From: DATCJA01 sp963814955
GTDB taxonomy: Bacteria; Acidobacteriota; Vicinamibacteria; Vicinamibacterales; UBA2999
Direction of reading: 5' to 3'
Length of the DNA: 64,000 nucleotides
NCBI GenBank assembly: GCA_963814955.1
Contig: CAWFEX010000012.1
Span: 275,696-339,695 of the forward strand
A program made the translations under genes and the position numbers. A model generated the notes under the pieces. The model searched no databases, was not told the DNA's origin, and saw only the letters and a list, made by a program, of their open reading frames with translations. Shown piece by piece: positions 32,633 through 41,907 of the stretch. Each line of letters begins with the position of its first letter. Positions within the stretch are counted from its first letter, which is position 1.

Positions 32633-35008
32633 CTAGGCGCGCCGCCCACCCGGCGCGGTCTCGCCCTTCCCTGCGCGTAACAGGCGGAGACTTTCGTCAA
32701 TCCGCTCGACCAGCACCCGCTCCTGGTTCAGCATCCGCAATGTCTGGTGTGCTTCCTCGATGACGAATCGCACGTTGGCGAGCCGTCCGTTCAATTGATC
32801 AACCATGGCCTTCTGATCGGTGACTGTCTTGAGATTTGCCTGAACACCTTCAAGAAGCGCCGTGAGCGTGGCTTTGGACTGGACGGCATTCGCGGCAATC
32901 TGTTCCTCCGTTACGGACGCCACCTCCATGAGTTGCTGCATCTCGCGACGGAGGGCAGCCACTTCCTGGTGCTGTTCGGCGACGAGTGGCATCTCCAGCG
33001 CGGACTCCACGGCGACCGCGCTCTCGCCGACCGCCGTTATCGCCGCGTCGCGTTCGGCGAGCCGGTTCAGCGCGCGTTCGATTTCCTCGGACCTGCGGGC
33101 AAACTCTGCGATCTTGGCTTCGAGCGATTCGGCCTGAGCGATGGCCTCCTGCTGACGCGCTTCGACGCGCGCCAGTTCGTCGAGGACTTCCCCGCCCGCT
33201 GGACTCGAACGCGACAGCTCTTCAATGAGAGCGTACATGGCGTTCATGCGTTCCGCCGCGCCGCTTGCAAGCGCCTGACTCGCGGACGCAAATTCTGCCA
33301 GTCGCGACTCCTGGCGGGCGAGGTCCTCCTCCGCACGCCGCATTTGTTCGATGCGTTCGTTTGTTTCGTCCAGACGGCTGTTCAGGACGTTCAGCTGCGT
33401 CTCGATGGATGGCATCCTGTCCTGGACCGAGGCCACGGCATTCACTGTCTCCTGAGCGCCTGCGACCTGCCGCACAATGTCGTCGAATCTAGCGGTGAGC
33501 GCATCGAGCTCTTCCCGGCGAGTGAGCTGCGATGTCAGCCGTCCATCGATGTCCGACGCGGTATCGCGCAACGCGTTGAGTCGTTCCTCCACGGAGCCGA
33601 CGAACTCCACGCGTTCGCCCACGCGTTGGAGACGGTCGTAAAGCTCCGACGACAGCTCGCTGAGCCGGTTCGCGTTGTGCAGGCCCTCATCGATCCGACC
33701 CATCCCGGCGAGAATCGTTTCCATCGTCTTTTCGAGCTCCGAACTGCGAGCGCGGAACGACGACAGGCGGTCGTCAAAGGCTTCGAGTGCCTTGCGGTCG
33801 TCGGTCAGCTTGTCGCGCAGCTGCGCCGCGCCGGTATAGGCGTGATGGAAGTCGTGGACGGCGTTCTGCAGCTCGTCCAGATCGGCCCGACTGCGCCGGA
33901 ACCCTTCAATGTCCGCAGATGCGCGCGCCGACATCTCTTCCACTTCCGCCAGCTGTTCTCGAAGTGCTTCGAGGCCGGCTTGTTTCTTCGCCAACTCGTC
34001 GGCCTGCGTCAGCAGCTCCTGGAAGCTCGTCCGGAACTCGTCGCTCACCGCTGCCGTCACATCGAGCTTGGCTGCCGTCTCGGCCACCAGTTGGTCGAGC
34101 CGTGTCAGTCGTTCCTCGGTACGCTCCGTGTGACTCAACCAGCCGTCGAGCTTGGAAATGTGACTTGCCATTTTTCCGACGATTTCGTTCAGCCGGTTCG
34201 TGTCCAGCACGGCACGGTCGATGATCTGCTTCTGGGCATCCACAGCGTGAACCTTCTGGTCCACCTGCTCGGCAAGCGTGGTGAGCGATCCAAGTTTTTC
34301 TTCGATGGTGTCGCTCAACTCGCGAAGGGCTTCCATCTGTCCGAGACGCCGCTCCATCTCCTTGACGGCTTCGCCAGCGGAGAACGCGTTGTCATCGGCC
34401 TCGCGTGATGCCTCTCGGATCGCGTCCACATCGCGGGTCAGCTCTGTGGCGGTGCTTCGCAGGCGTTCCAGGTCGCCGCGCAGCGAGGTTCCAAGATCGA
34501 CCGCTTCTTTAATGCCGATAAGCTCAACCGAGGAGTGATGGAGCTGCAGGCGGAGCTCTTCGAACGTTGCACGCTCCCGCGCTATGGCTTCCACCGAGGC
34601 ACGAGTCTCGGCGACTTCCGCTGATAGTTCGCGTGTCTGACGGCGGTGCTGATTCAGATCTCCGTCTGGGGCCGTCAGCTTTTCAATCTGACGCTGGGCC
34701 GAGCTGGTCGCGGCGAGGAGCGCCTGCACGCGCTCTTCGAGCTCACCAAGGGCCGATGCCCGCTGCTCCAGCTCCTGAAGCCGCTTCTCGAGGGCACTGG
34801 TGCTCGCGGTGGCCGAACCGGCCTTTGCATCGAGCTTCTGGAGAGCTTCGCCAACTTCAGCGAGCCTCGTGCTCTCGCCGGTCAGTTGATTCAGGATCGC
34901 GTTGAGGGCGCTCTGCTCTTCGCGTGCCGCGTTGACGAGAGCCTCGAGCTCCTCGTAGGACTTCTGCGGTTTCTTGCCACCGATGCCTTTGATGGCGTCA
35001 AACATCAT
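32633..35008 (-). CDS. giant coiled-coil protein of unknown function
   Basis: Almost the whole of this roughly 791-residue protein is predicted coiled coil by eye: heptad-like stretches rich in Glu, Ala, Leu, Arg and Gln run from about residue 15 to the end, with few prolines. Two clear interruptions are a Gly-Gly-Lys-Lys patch near the start (FDAIKGIGGKKPQKS) and a Pro-Ala-Gly-Gly patch near residue 600. No signal peptide, membrane segment or ATPase motif is seen, so an SMC or MCP assignment is not supported. The ATG at 35008 (or the next codon) follows GAGG; a GTG at 35026 is the alternative. It is convergent with the transglycosylase gene and could be a cytoskeletal or scaffold protein. 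Confidence 0.75.
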   Translation of the reverse strand: MMFDAIKGIGGKKPQKSYEELEALVNAAREEQSALNAILNQLTGESTRLAEVGEALQKLDAKAGSATASTSALEKRLQELEQRASALGELEERVQALLAATSSAQRQIEKLTAPDGDLNQHRRQTRELSAEVAETRASVEAIARERATFEELRLQLHHSSVELIGIKEAVDLGTSLRGDLERLRSTATELTRDVDAIREASREADDNAFSAGEAVKEMERRLGQMEALRELSDTIEEKLGSLTTLAEQVDQKVHAVDAQKQIIDRAVLDTNRLNEIVGKMASHISKLDGWLSHTERTEERLTRLDQLVAETAAKLDVTAAVSDEFRTSFQELLTQADELAKKQAGLEALREQLAEVEEMSARASADIEGFRRSRADLDELQNAVHDFHHAYTGAAQLRDKLTDDRKALEAFDDRLSSFRARSSELEKTMETILAGMGRIDEGLHNANRLSELSSELYDRLQRVGERVEFVGSVEERLNALRDTASDIDGRLTSQLTRREELDALTARFDDIVRQVAGAQETVNAVASVQDRMPSIETQLNVLNSRLDETNERIEQMRRAEEDLARQESRLAEFASASQALASGAAERMNAMYALIEELSRSSPAGGEVLDELARVEARQQEAIAQAESLEAKIAEFARRSEEIERALNRLAERDAAITAVGESAVAVESALEMPLVAEQHQEVAALRREMQQLMEVASVTEEQIAANAVQSKATLTALLEGVQANLKTVTDQKAMVDQLNGRLANVRFVIEEAHQTLRMLNQERVLVERIDESLRLLRAGKGETAPGGRRA

Positions 35009-35220
35009 GTCCTCAACGCGCAACACTTGTATCGGCCGGCTGCCCGCATAGATCCAGAGACGGTCTCACGGCTGCGAGCCGCGACAGTCCTCATTGCAGC
35101 CGTTCCGCGGCGGAGTGAGGCCGTTCGGTCGGTATTGGTTTCGAAGGGAATCGCAGTGATGCGACATGAAGAATAACCGCCGCTGGACGTAAGCTCAAGC
35201 ACAGATTGCAGTTACGAACA

Positions 35221-35265
35221 CACGTGGCGTGGCCTGGTGCGGCCGTTTCCGCGTACCGCCACGTG
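35221..35265. promoter_or_regulatory. 9-bp inverted repeat CACGTGGCG in a divergent intergenic region
   Basis: CACGTGGCG (35221-35229) and CGCCACGTG (35257-35265) form a perfect inverted repeat 27 bases apart, within the 305-base gap between the coiled-coil gene and comM. Each arm contains the palindrome CACGTG. It could be an operator or a hairpin. The rest of 35027-35331 shows no gene. Confidence 0.35.
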
Positions 35266-35331
35266 GGCCTGGCGAAACTTCCGGACTTTTCACGGACCGG
35301 CACAGCTCAGGAGCTTGCATAAGCCTCGGGC

Positions 35332-36844
35332 GTGCTGGCAAGTCTGCGAAGCGCCGCAGTGTTCGGGGTCGAAGCCTACGGTGTTCATATCGAAGTCGAT
35401 GTGTCGTTCGGGCTTCCCCACTTCACGATGGTTGGGCTGCCGGATGCGACAGTGCGGGAAAGCCGCGACCGGGTCCGGGCCGCAATCAGGAACTCCGGAT
35501 TTGCTTTTCCATCCCATCGAATTACCGTCAATCTGGCTCCCGCAGATGTCCGCAAGGCGGGCTCCTCGTTCGATCTCCCTATTGCGCTGGGTCTGCTGGC
35601 GACTTCCGGCCAGCTGACGCGTCGCGCGGTCGACGACACCGTGGTCCTCGGCGAGTTGTCTCTGGACGGAGCGATCAATGGCATTCGTGGTGTGCTACCG
35701 ATTGCCATTGCCGCGCGCCGTCTTGGCGTACGCCGGCTGCTGCTGCCACCGCAGAATGCCGCTGAGGCGACTGTCGTGGACGGCCTCGACGTGCAAGTCG
35801 CGCGGTCTTTGCCCGAGGCGTTGAACGCGTTGAACGACCCTGATTGCGCCGAACGCGCGTCGGTCTCGATGGTCGGCTCATCGCCGCTTCCTTCCGATGG
35901 CGACCTGGCGGAGGTCAGAGGCCAGCTGCTTCCGCGGCGCGCGCTGGAAATCGCCGCCGCCGGCGGACACAACCTCCTCCTCTGTGGTCCGCCAGGCGCG
36001 GGCAAAACGATGCTGGCGAGGCGTCTGGGCGGCATCCTGCCGCCCCTGACATTTGAAGAAGCGCTCGAATGCACGGCCGTGCACTCAGTCGCGGGCATTT
36101 TGCCGGCCGGTGCGGGCCTCCTGACCGCGCGGCCTTTTCGGGCGCCCCATCACACCATTTCCAACATCGCGCTCGTCGGCGGCGGTTCCAACCCGCGGCC
36201 AGGTGAAATTTCGCTGGCGCACAACGGCGTCCTCTTCCTCGACGAGATGCCAGAATTCGATCGGCGTGTTCTCGAGGTTCTCAGACAGCCGCTCGAGGAA
36301 GGGCGTGTAACTGTGGCGCGGGCGGCACGGACCGCGGTGTTTCCGGCTCGATTCGTACTCGTGGCGGCAATGAATCCCTGCCCCTGTGGATTTCTCGGCG
36401 ACGAACGTCGTGCATGCCGCTGCACGCCAGGTCAGATCGCGGCATATCGCGGTCGCATTTCGGGACCTCTTCGCGACCGCCTCGACCTGATTGTGCCGGT
36501 TCCGGCAGTGCCAGTGCGCGCCATCACCGATGGCCAGCCGGGTGAGTCGAGCGCGCGTGTCCGCGAACGTGTCGCTGCGGCGCGCAGCACGCAGCAACAG
36601 CGCTACAGCGGTATACACGGCGCGGACGAACGCCGATCTTCGAGCCTCTGCGGTCGCCAGGTTTTGCGCCCCTTCGGAGGAGGGACGCGCGCTCCTTAGA
36701 AAGGCAATTGAGCGGCTCGGTCTTACCGCACGTGGATACGAACGAGTGCTCAAGGTCGCGCGCACCATTGCCGACGTCGGGGGCTCAGAAGCCGTCGATG
36801 CGGAGCATATTGGGGAGGCGCTGCAGTATCGGTTGGTGGATTGA
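35332..36844 (+). CDS. comM: YifB/ComM-family Mg-chelatase-like AAA+ ATPase, one frameshift
   Basis: From a GTG start the protein reads MLASLRSAAVFGVEAYGVHI, then the ChlI N-terminal domain (GLPDATVRESRDRVRAAIRN). Walker A is LLCGPPGAGKTMLARR (about residue 218). FRAPHHTISNIALVGGG, GVLFLDEMPEF (Walker B) and the zinc-like MNPCPCGFLGDERRACRC follow. ComM is a hexameric helicase that promotes branch migration during natural transformation. The frame shifts near 36619; removing one base connects to RTNADLRASAVARF and the conserved LTARGYERVLKVARTIAD tail, stopping at 36844. Total about 504 residues, the family norm. Confidence 0.88.
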
Positions 36845-36846
36845 AT

Positions 36847-36866
36847 GGCCGACCTGAAGGTCGGCC
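36847..36866 (-). repeat. GTAG-type palindromic hairpin, copy 3 (reverse orientation)
   Basis: GGCCGACCT-GA-AGGTCGGCC followed by CCCTAC is the reverse complement of the hairpin after parB, 33 kb away. It lies between the comM stop and the end of the convergent EamA gene, so it may act as a terminator. Confidence 0.7.
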
Positions 36867-36867
36867 C

Positions 36868-37746
36868 CTACACAAGATTGTTCGTCCTCTGCGGCGTCCG
36901 TGCGTCGTATATGGCGTGTGCCGCGGCGGCGGAAATGATGATCGCGCCTCCCACGAGTGTCCGTACTCCCGGGCTCTCGCCGCGGACAAGCCAGGTCCAT
37001 ATCGGATTGAGCACCGGCTCGAGCAGCAACAGCAGCGACACATGAAGTGTTGGAAGATGGCCGACCGCGCCGGTCAGCAGCAGGTACGCGAGACCGATCT
37101 GAAAAACACCGAGGTATCCAAGCGTCGCCCAATCAGCAGCAGAGACTGACGGCAGCGGTACGAGAGCAGGAAGGCCCACGAAGAACGCGAAGACGTTTCC
37201 GGCGACGACGGCCGATAGTCCGCTGCCGGGTTGATCACGTTCCACCCACCGTAATCCGAGGAGGGTGAACGCCCAGCTCACACTGCAAAGGACGCCTAAC
37301 ACGTTCCCGGTCGCCGGGTCGGGCGCCGTGACCGTGGCATCAGAGGTCACGCCGACGCACAAGACGAGCCCCGCCGCCGCTGCCGCGAGAAACAAGAGGT
37401 CCCGCGTTCGAAACCGTTCTTTCAGCAGCACTGGCGCCAGGATGACGATGTACAGCGGCGCCATCGATTGCAGAAAGATGGCGCTTGCGGCCGTTGTGAG
37501 TTTCGTCGACGTGACAAAAAGAACCAGCGTTGCAGCGTAGATCGCGCCGACGCCGAGACTCCGGGCCGATGGACGCATCCGGCCGCGAAGCCAGAGCATG
37601 ATGGCGATCGCGGCAATTCCCGAGCGGATCGACGCCACCTGCAGGCCTGACAGAGTCGCCGTCTTTATCGCCGCCCCGCCTGTCGAAAACAACGCCGCCG
37701 CCGCGACCACCCGCAGGACCGCGGCGGCCGGGCTTCGCCTGTTCAT
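36868..37746 (-). CDS. EamA/DMT-family drug/metabolite transporter
   Basis: The protein has ten hydrophobic helices in two EamA repeats (first about 8-135, second about 150-285), ending with GGAIIISAAAAHAIYDARTP. The helix-ending motif FLQSMAPLYIVILAPVLLKER is typical of the family, and LLEPVLNPIWTWLVRGESPG marks the matching position in repeat two. These are cytoplasmic-membrane exporters of amino acids, purines or drugs; the substrate is unknown. I prefer the ATG at 37746 (MNRRSPAAAVL); the ATG at 37800 would add 18 polar residues. Confidence 0.85.
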   Translation of the reverse strand: MNRRSPAAAVLRVVAAAALFSTGGAAIKTATLSGLQVASIRSGIAAIAIMLWLRGRMRPSARSLGVGAIYAATLVLFVTSTKLTTAASAIFLQSMAPLYIVILAPVLLKERFRTRDLLFLAAAAAGLVLCVGVTSDATVTAPDPATGNVLGVLCSVSWAFTLLGLRWVERDQPGSGLSAVVAGNVFAFFVGLPALVPLPSVSAADWATLGYLGVFQIGLAYLLLTGAVGHLPTLHVSLLLLLEPVLNPIWTWLVRGESPGVRTLVGGAIIISAAAAHAIYDARTPQRTNNLV

Positions 37747-37861
37747 CGCCTCAGCTGTCGATTTTTGTCGAGTCACGCGATGCGCCTGTGTTAGGCTCAC
37801 TTTTCCCAGCTCTCCCCGGGCTTTCGGGAGCGGTCATCATTTCATTTTTTTCCGAACGCTG

Positions 37862-38794
37862 ATGCCATTGCGGCGTTACACAATTCTTGTGGCCGATCGC
37901 ACCTCAGGTGTAGTGCGGCGCGCCAACGTTGCGGCACGCCTGATGGTGCTCGGCGCGTGCGGACTCCTGATCACACCGATTCTCGTTGGCTTCGGCGCCG
38001 CCTGGAAGGGTCAGAGCGACGTGGCGCAGCTTCGCGAGAGTCATGCGGCGCTCGAAATCGAAAACGCCAACTACCGCGAGGCCACGCGCGCGCTTGCGGG
38101 TCAGATCGAGTCGCTCCAGACCGCCATCTCTGACTTGAGCTCGCGGTCGGAGCTCGATCCAAACCTCGCGAAGGCCATGAGCCGGTTGCCCGCGCTGGTG
38201 AAGTCGCGCGCCATGGGTGGCAACATCCCGGACCCGCGAAAGGATCAGGACCTCTCCTACGCCAGGACGCTCTCCGCGCTTGCGGTGCCGGAAGACACAT
38301 TCGGATTACTGCGGATGCTGCTCGAAGGCCTCCAGGACCGCCTCAACGCGCTCTCGCGCAACGTTGAGCGTCGAAATGCGCTCGCCAACGCCACACCGTC
38401 CATGTGGCCAGCATATGGATGGCTTTCGTCGGGAATGGGGCTGCGTCGCGATCCCGTAACTGGAGCTGCCGACTATCACAACGGTCTCGACATCGCCGGC
38501 GAGCGGGGACAGCCCGTCTACGCCACCGCGTCAGGCACGGTCCGCGAGGTGGGATATCAGGGCGCGTACGGCAATCTCATCGTGATCGATCACGGGTTCG
38601 GGCTGGAGACCCGGTACGGGCACCTGCTGAAGCTCCTTGTCAAACCAGGTGTGAAAGTCCAGAGAGGCGACATCATCGGACAGGTCGGCGCCACGGGGCG
38701 CGCAACCGGGTACCATCTGCATTACGAGGTCACAGCCAACGGCCGGCTGATCAATCCGCTGCAACTTCTCACGCAGAAGCCGCGAGACCGATAA
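37862..38794 (+). CDS. membrane-anchored M23 family metallopeptidase
   Basis: The protein starts MPLRRYTILVADRTSGVVRR, a type frequent in acidobacterial M23 proteins. One membrane helix (about 26-50) is followed by a coiled coil (SHAALEIENANYREATRALA). The C-terminal LytM domain has the metal ligands in YHNGLDIAGERGQPVYA (H...D) and the HxH in GYHLHYEV (about 280). It probably cuts peptide crosslinks in murein or activates amidases, as EnvC/NlpD do; a missing first ligand would argue for the latter, but here the ligands appear present. It starts 61 bases from the divergent EamA gene and precedes secA. Confidence 0.88.
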   Translation: MPLRRYTILVADRTSGVVRRANVAARLMVLGACGLLITPILVGFGAAWKGQSDVAQLRESHAALEIENANYREATRALAGQIESLQTAISDLSSRSELDPNLAKAMSRLPALVKSRAMGGNIPDPRKDQDLSYARTLSALAVPEDTFGLLRMLLEGLQDRLNALSRNVERRNALANATPSMWPAYGWLSSGMGLRRDPVTGAADYHNGLDIAGERGQPVYATASGTVREVGYQGAYGNLIVIDHGFGLETRYGHLLKLLVKPGVKVQRGDIIGQVGATGRATGYHLHYEVTANGRLINPLQLLTQKPRDR

Positions 38795-38817
38795 CCTCCC
38801 TACAATCTGCGGTTTCC

Positions 38818-38847
38818 TTGCCGATCCCGTTCCGGCACGGCTACAAT
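38818..38847 (+). promoter_or_regulatory. putative sigma70 promoter of secA
   Basis: TTGCCG (38818-38823) and TACAAT (38842-38847) are 18 bases apart, 113 bases before the secA ATG. The -10 box matches the consensus at 5 of 6. A small hairpin CGGAGG-ATACG-CCTCCG (about 38848-38864) sits just after it in the leader. Confidence 0.4.
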
Positions 38848-38960
38848 CGGAGGATACGCCTCCGTCGACAGACGGGTACTGTAAGTTGGTGGTTGGATGT
38901 TCGCGCCGGTGATCCTCGCATCCTGAACCGCCGACCGCCAACCGCCAACCAAAGCAACGA

Positions 38961-41900
38961 ATGATCGGTCAACTCCTCGCCAAGGTCATAGGGACGCAGA
39001 ACGAGCGCGAGCTCAAGCGGCTCGCTCCACGCGTGGTCGAGATTGGCGCGCTCGAGCCGGAGGTGCAGGCGCTCAGCGAGGAGCAGCTCCGCGACAAGAC
39101 GCAGGAATTCAGGAAGCGCGTCGCCGACGGCGAATCGCTCGATGACCTGCTCGTCGAAGCATTCGCTGTCGTCCGCGAAGCCGGCAAGCGCGTGCTGAAC
39201 ATGCGGCACTTCGACGTGCAGCTGATCGGCGGCATGATCCTCCACATCGGCAAGATTGCCGAGATGAAAACCGGCGAGGGCAAAACGCTCGTCGCGACGC
39301 TGCCCGCCTACCTCAACGCTCTCGCCGGCAAGGGCGTGCACGTCGTCACCGTAAACGACTATCTGGCCCGCCGCGACTCCGAGTGGATGGGGCGCATCTA
39401 TCGATACCTCGGGATGAGCGTCGGCGTCATCCAGCACGAACTGACCGACGCGCAACGTCAGGTTGCGTACGGCGCCGACATCACCTACGGGACCAATAAC
39501 GAGTTCGGGTTCGACTATCTCCGCGACAACATGAAGTTCGATTTCGCTTCCATGGTGCAGCGGGGACACCACTACGCGATCGTGGACGAAGTCGACAGCA
39601 TCCTGATCGACGAAGCCCGGACGCCGCTGATCATTTCCGGACCCGCCGAAGAGTCCACCGATCTCTACTACGAAGTGGACCGAATCATCCCCAGACTGAA
39701 AAAAGGCGCCGTCACGCAGGGCAACGTCAAGGCTGAGGATCGCGAGAAGCTCGAAGGCACCGGCGACTATCTCGTCGACGAGAAGCACAAGACCGTGACG
39801 CTGACCGAGAGCGGCATGGCGAAAGCCGAGCAGATGCTCGGTCACCGCGTAGTTGCGGGATCGGGCGGGTTATATGACCCGGTCAACATGCCGCTGCTTC
39901 ATCACATTCAGCAGGCACTGCGCGCGCACAACCTGTACCACCTGGACGTCGAGTACATGATCAAGGACGGCCAGGTGGTCATCGTGGACGAGTTCACCGG
40001 CCGCCTCATGCCGGGACGCCGGTGGAGCGACGGACTGCATCAGGCGGTGGAGGCCAAGGAGAAGGTCAAGATCGAGCGTGAAAACCAGACGCTCGCCACC
40101 ATCACCTTCCAGAACTACTTCCGTAAGTACGGCAAGCTGTCGGGCATGACCGGCACGGCCGAAACCGAGGCGCCCGAGTTCGCGAAGATCTACAGCCTCG
40201 ACGTGAACGTCATTCCGACGAACCGACAGCTGAAGCGGATCGAAGAGCCGGATCTCGTTTACCGCACCGAACGCGAGAAATTCGAGGCGATTGTCGACGA
40301 CATCCTGCAGAAGCAGGCCTCAGGACGGCCCACGCTGGTCGGCACCGTCTCAATCGAGAAATCCGAGCGCTTGTCCGCTCTGCTCCGGAAACGGGGCATC
40401 AAGCACGTGGTGCTGAACGCGAAGTACCACGCACAGGAGGCGGAAATCGTCGCCCAGGCGGGCCGCAAGGGGAACGTGACGATCGCCACCAACATGGCCG
40501 GCCGCGGCACGGACATCCTGCTGGGCGGCAGTGCCGAGCACATGGCCCGCCAACAGACGATTGCGGAAGAACGGGCAGAGCGGCTGCCGCGCGGCGAAGA
40601 GAAATTCGTCGACGACGAGGAGTTCGTCTACTTCTTCCATGTCGACGGGTTCTTCCGCGTGCCCCGTCCCGACTGGGAACGCATATTTACTCACTTCAGG
40701 CGTCAGACGGAGGCAGAACACCGCGAAGTCGTCGATCTTGGCGGACTCCACATCCTCGGGACCGAGCGCCACGAGGCGCGCCGCATCGACAACCAGCTCC
40801 GCGGGCGCGCCGGCCGGCAGGGCGATCCAGGCTCTTCACGCTTCTACCTGTCGCTCGAAGACGACCTGATGCGCATCTTCGGGTCGGAGCGGATCTCCGG
40901 TCTGATGCAGCGGCTTGGCATGGAGGAAGGCGTTCCGATCGAGCACGGCATGGTCACGCGCGCCATCGAGCGTGCGCAGCGGCAGGTCGAGGCGCAGAAC
41001 TTTGCCGTCCGCAAACACCTCCTCGAGTACGACGATGTCATGAACAAGCAGCGTGAGAGCGTGTACACGCTGCGGCGGGAGATTCTCGAGGGGCGGGTCC
41101 ATCTGACCGAGGAAGAAGTCGTCGATACACGCGAGTACATGCTGGCCCTCGGCGAGGAAATTCTCGAGGACCAGGTCGACCGCTTCGCCGGCAAGGATGT
41201 CGATCCCCCGGAATGGGATATCCCGGCTCTCACTCGTGAGGTGTCGCGCGTGTTCGGTGTCGACCCGCAGGAGCTGGAGCGCCTGAAGCTGGGTGAGCAG
41301 AACACGGATGAGATGACCGATGCGATCTGGACGATCGCAAAGGCCGGGTACGAGGAAAAGGAAAAGCTTGTTGGTGTCGAGCTTCTCCGCCGTGTCGAGC
41401 GCGACATCATGCTTCAGATTGTCGACACCCAATGGAAGGATCACCTGTACTCGCTCGACCACCTCAAGGAGGGCATCGGCCTTCGCGGATACGGCCAGCG
41501 GGATCCCCTGGTGGAGTACAAAAAGGAAAGCTTCGGGCTGTTTCAGGACATGAAAGGCCGGATCGAGGAGGACATTGTCCGTTATCTCTTCCTGCTCCGA
41601 CCGGTGGCCAACGACGAGACGGCTCCGGTTCCGCGCCCCGCAGCACGGCGGGCCGCGCCGCTCACGATGAACAATCCGGCCGCGGAGCCCGTTTCGGCCT
41701 TCGGAGGGGGTGGTCGGGCGACAGCGACCGCGGTAGCGCCTCCGCCGGCATTCGGCGGCGGTGCGCCGCGCCCGGCCCGCACGGGTGGAGACGACGTCGT
41801 GAAGACGGTGAGGAGAGACGAACCAAAGGTTGGCCGGAACGATCCATGTCCCTGCGGCAGCGGCAAGAAATACAAGAAATGCCATGGACAGGCAGCCTGA
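38961..41900 (+). CDS. secA: preprotein translocase ATPase SecA
   Basis: This 979-residue motor contains all the SecA landmarks: Walker A EMKTGEGKT (about 103), GVHVVTVNDYLARRDSEWMG, YGTNNEFGFDYLRDNM, the DEVDSILIDEARTPLIISGP segment (written here as DEVDSILIDEARTPL), the preprotein crosslinking domain, GTAETEAPEFAKIY, NMAGRGTDI, and QLRGRAGRQGD. The C-terminus has the zinc tail NDPCPCGSGKKYKKCHG, which binds SecB or ribosomes in other species. It pushes unfolded proteins through SecYEG. No frameshift is visible over 2.9 kb. guaB begins eight bases after the stop. Confidence 0.97.
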   Translation: MIGQLLAKVIGTQNERELKRLAPRVVEIGALEPEVQALSEEQLRDKTQEFRKRVADGESLDDLLVEAFAVVREAGKRVLNMRHFDVQLIGGMILHIGKIAEMKTGEGKTLVATLPAYLNALAGKGVHVVTVNDYLARRDSEWMGRIYRYLGMSVGVIQHELTDAQRQVAYGADITYGTNNEFGFDYLRDNMKFDFASMVQRGHHYAIVDEVDSILIDEARTPLIISGPAEESTDLYYEVDRIIPRLKKGAVTQGNVKAEDREKLEGTGDYLVDEKHKTVTLTESGMAKAEQMLGHRVVAGSGGLYDPVNMPLLHHIQQALRAHNLYHLDVEYMIKDGQVVIVDEFTGRLMPGRRWSDGLHQAVEAKEKVKIERENQTLATITFQNYFRKYGKLSGMTGTAETEAPEFAKIYSLDVNVIPTNRQLKRIEEPDLVYRTEREKFEAIVDDILQKQASGRPTLVGTVSIEKSERLSALLRKRGIKHVVLNAKYHAQEAEIVAQAGRKGNVTIATNMAGRGTDILLGGSAEHMARQQTIAEERAERLPRGEEKFVDDEEFVYFFHVDGFFRVPRPDWERIFTHFRRQTEAEHREVVDLGGLHILGTERHEARRIDNQLRGRAGRQGDPGSSRFYLSLEDDLMRIFGSERISGLMQRLGMEEGVPIEHGMVTRAIERAQRQVEAQNFAVRKHLLEYDDVMNKQRESVYTLRREILEGRVHLTEEEVVDTREYMLALGEEILEDQVDRFAGKDVDPPEWDIPALTREVSRVFGVDPQELERLKLGEQNTDEMTDAIWTIAKAGYEEKEKLVGVELLRRVERDIMLQIVDTQWKDHLYSLDHLKEGIGLRGYGQRDPLVEYKKESFGLFQDMKGRIEEDIVRYLFLLRPVANDETAPVPRPAARRAAPLTMNNPAAEPVSAFGGGGRATATAVAPPPAFGGGAPRPARTGGDDVVKTVRRDEPKVGRNDPCPCGSGKKYKKCHGQAA

Positions 41901-41907
41901 GACACAA

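Noticed and set aside
32747..34408. 553-residue open frame on the plus strand, opposite the coiled-coil gene
   Set aside because: It is the shadow of a GC-rich, alanine/glutamate-rich gene. Its translation is low in recognisable motifs, and the minus-strand protein has clear coiled-coil periodicity.
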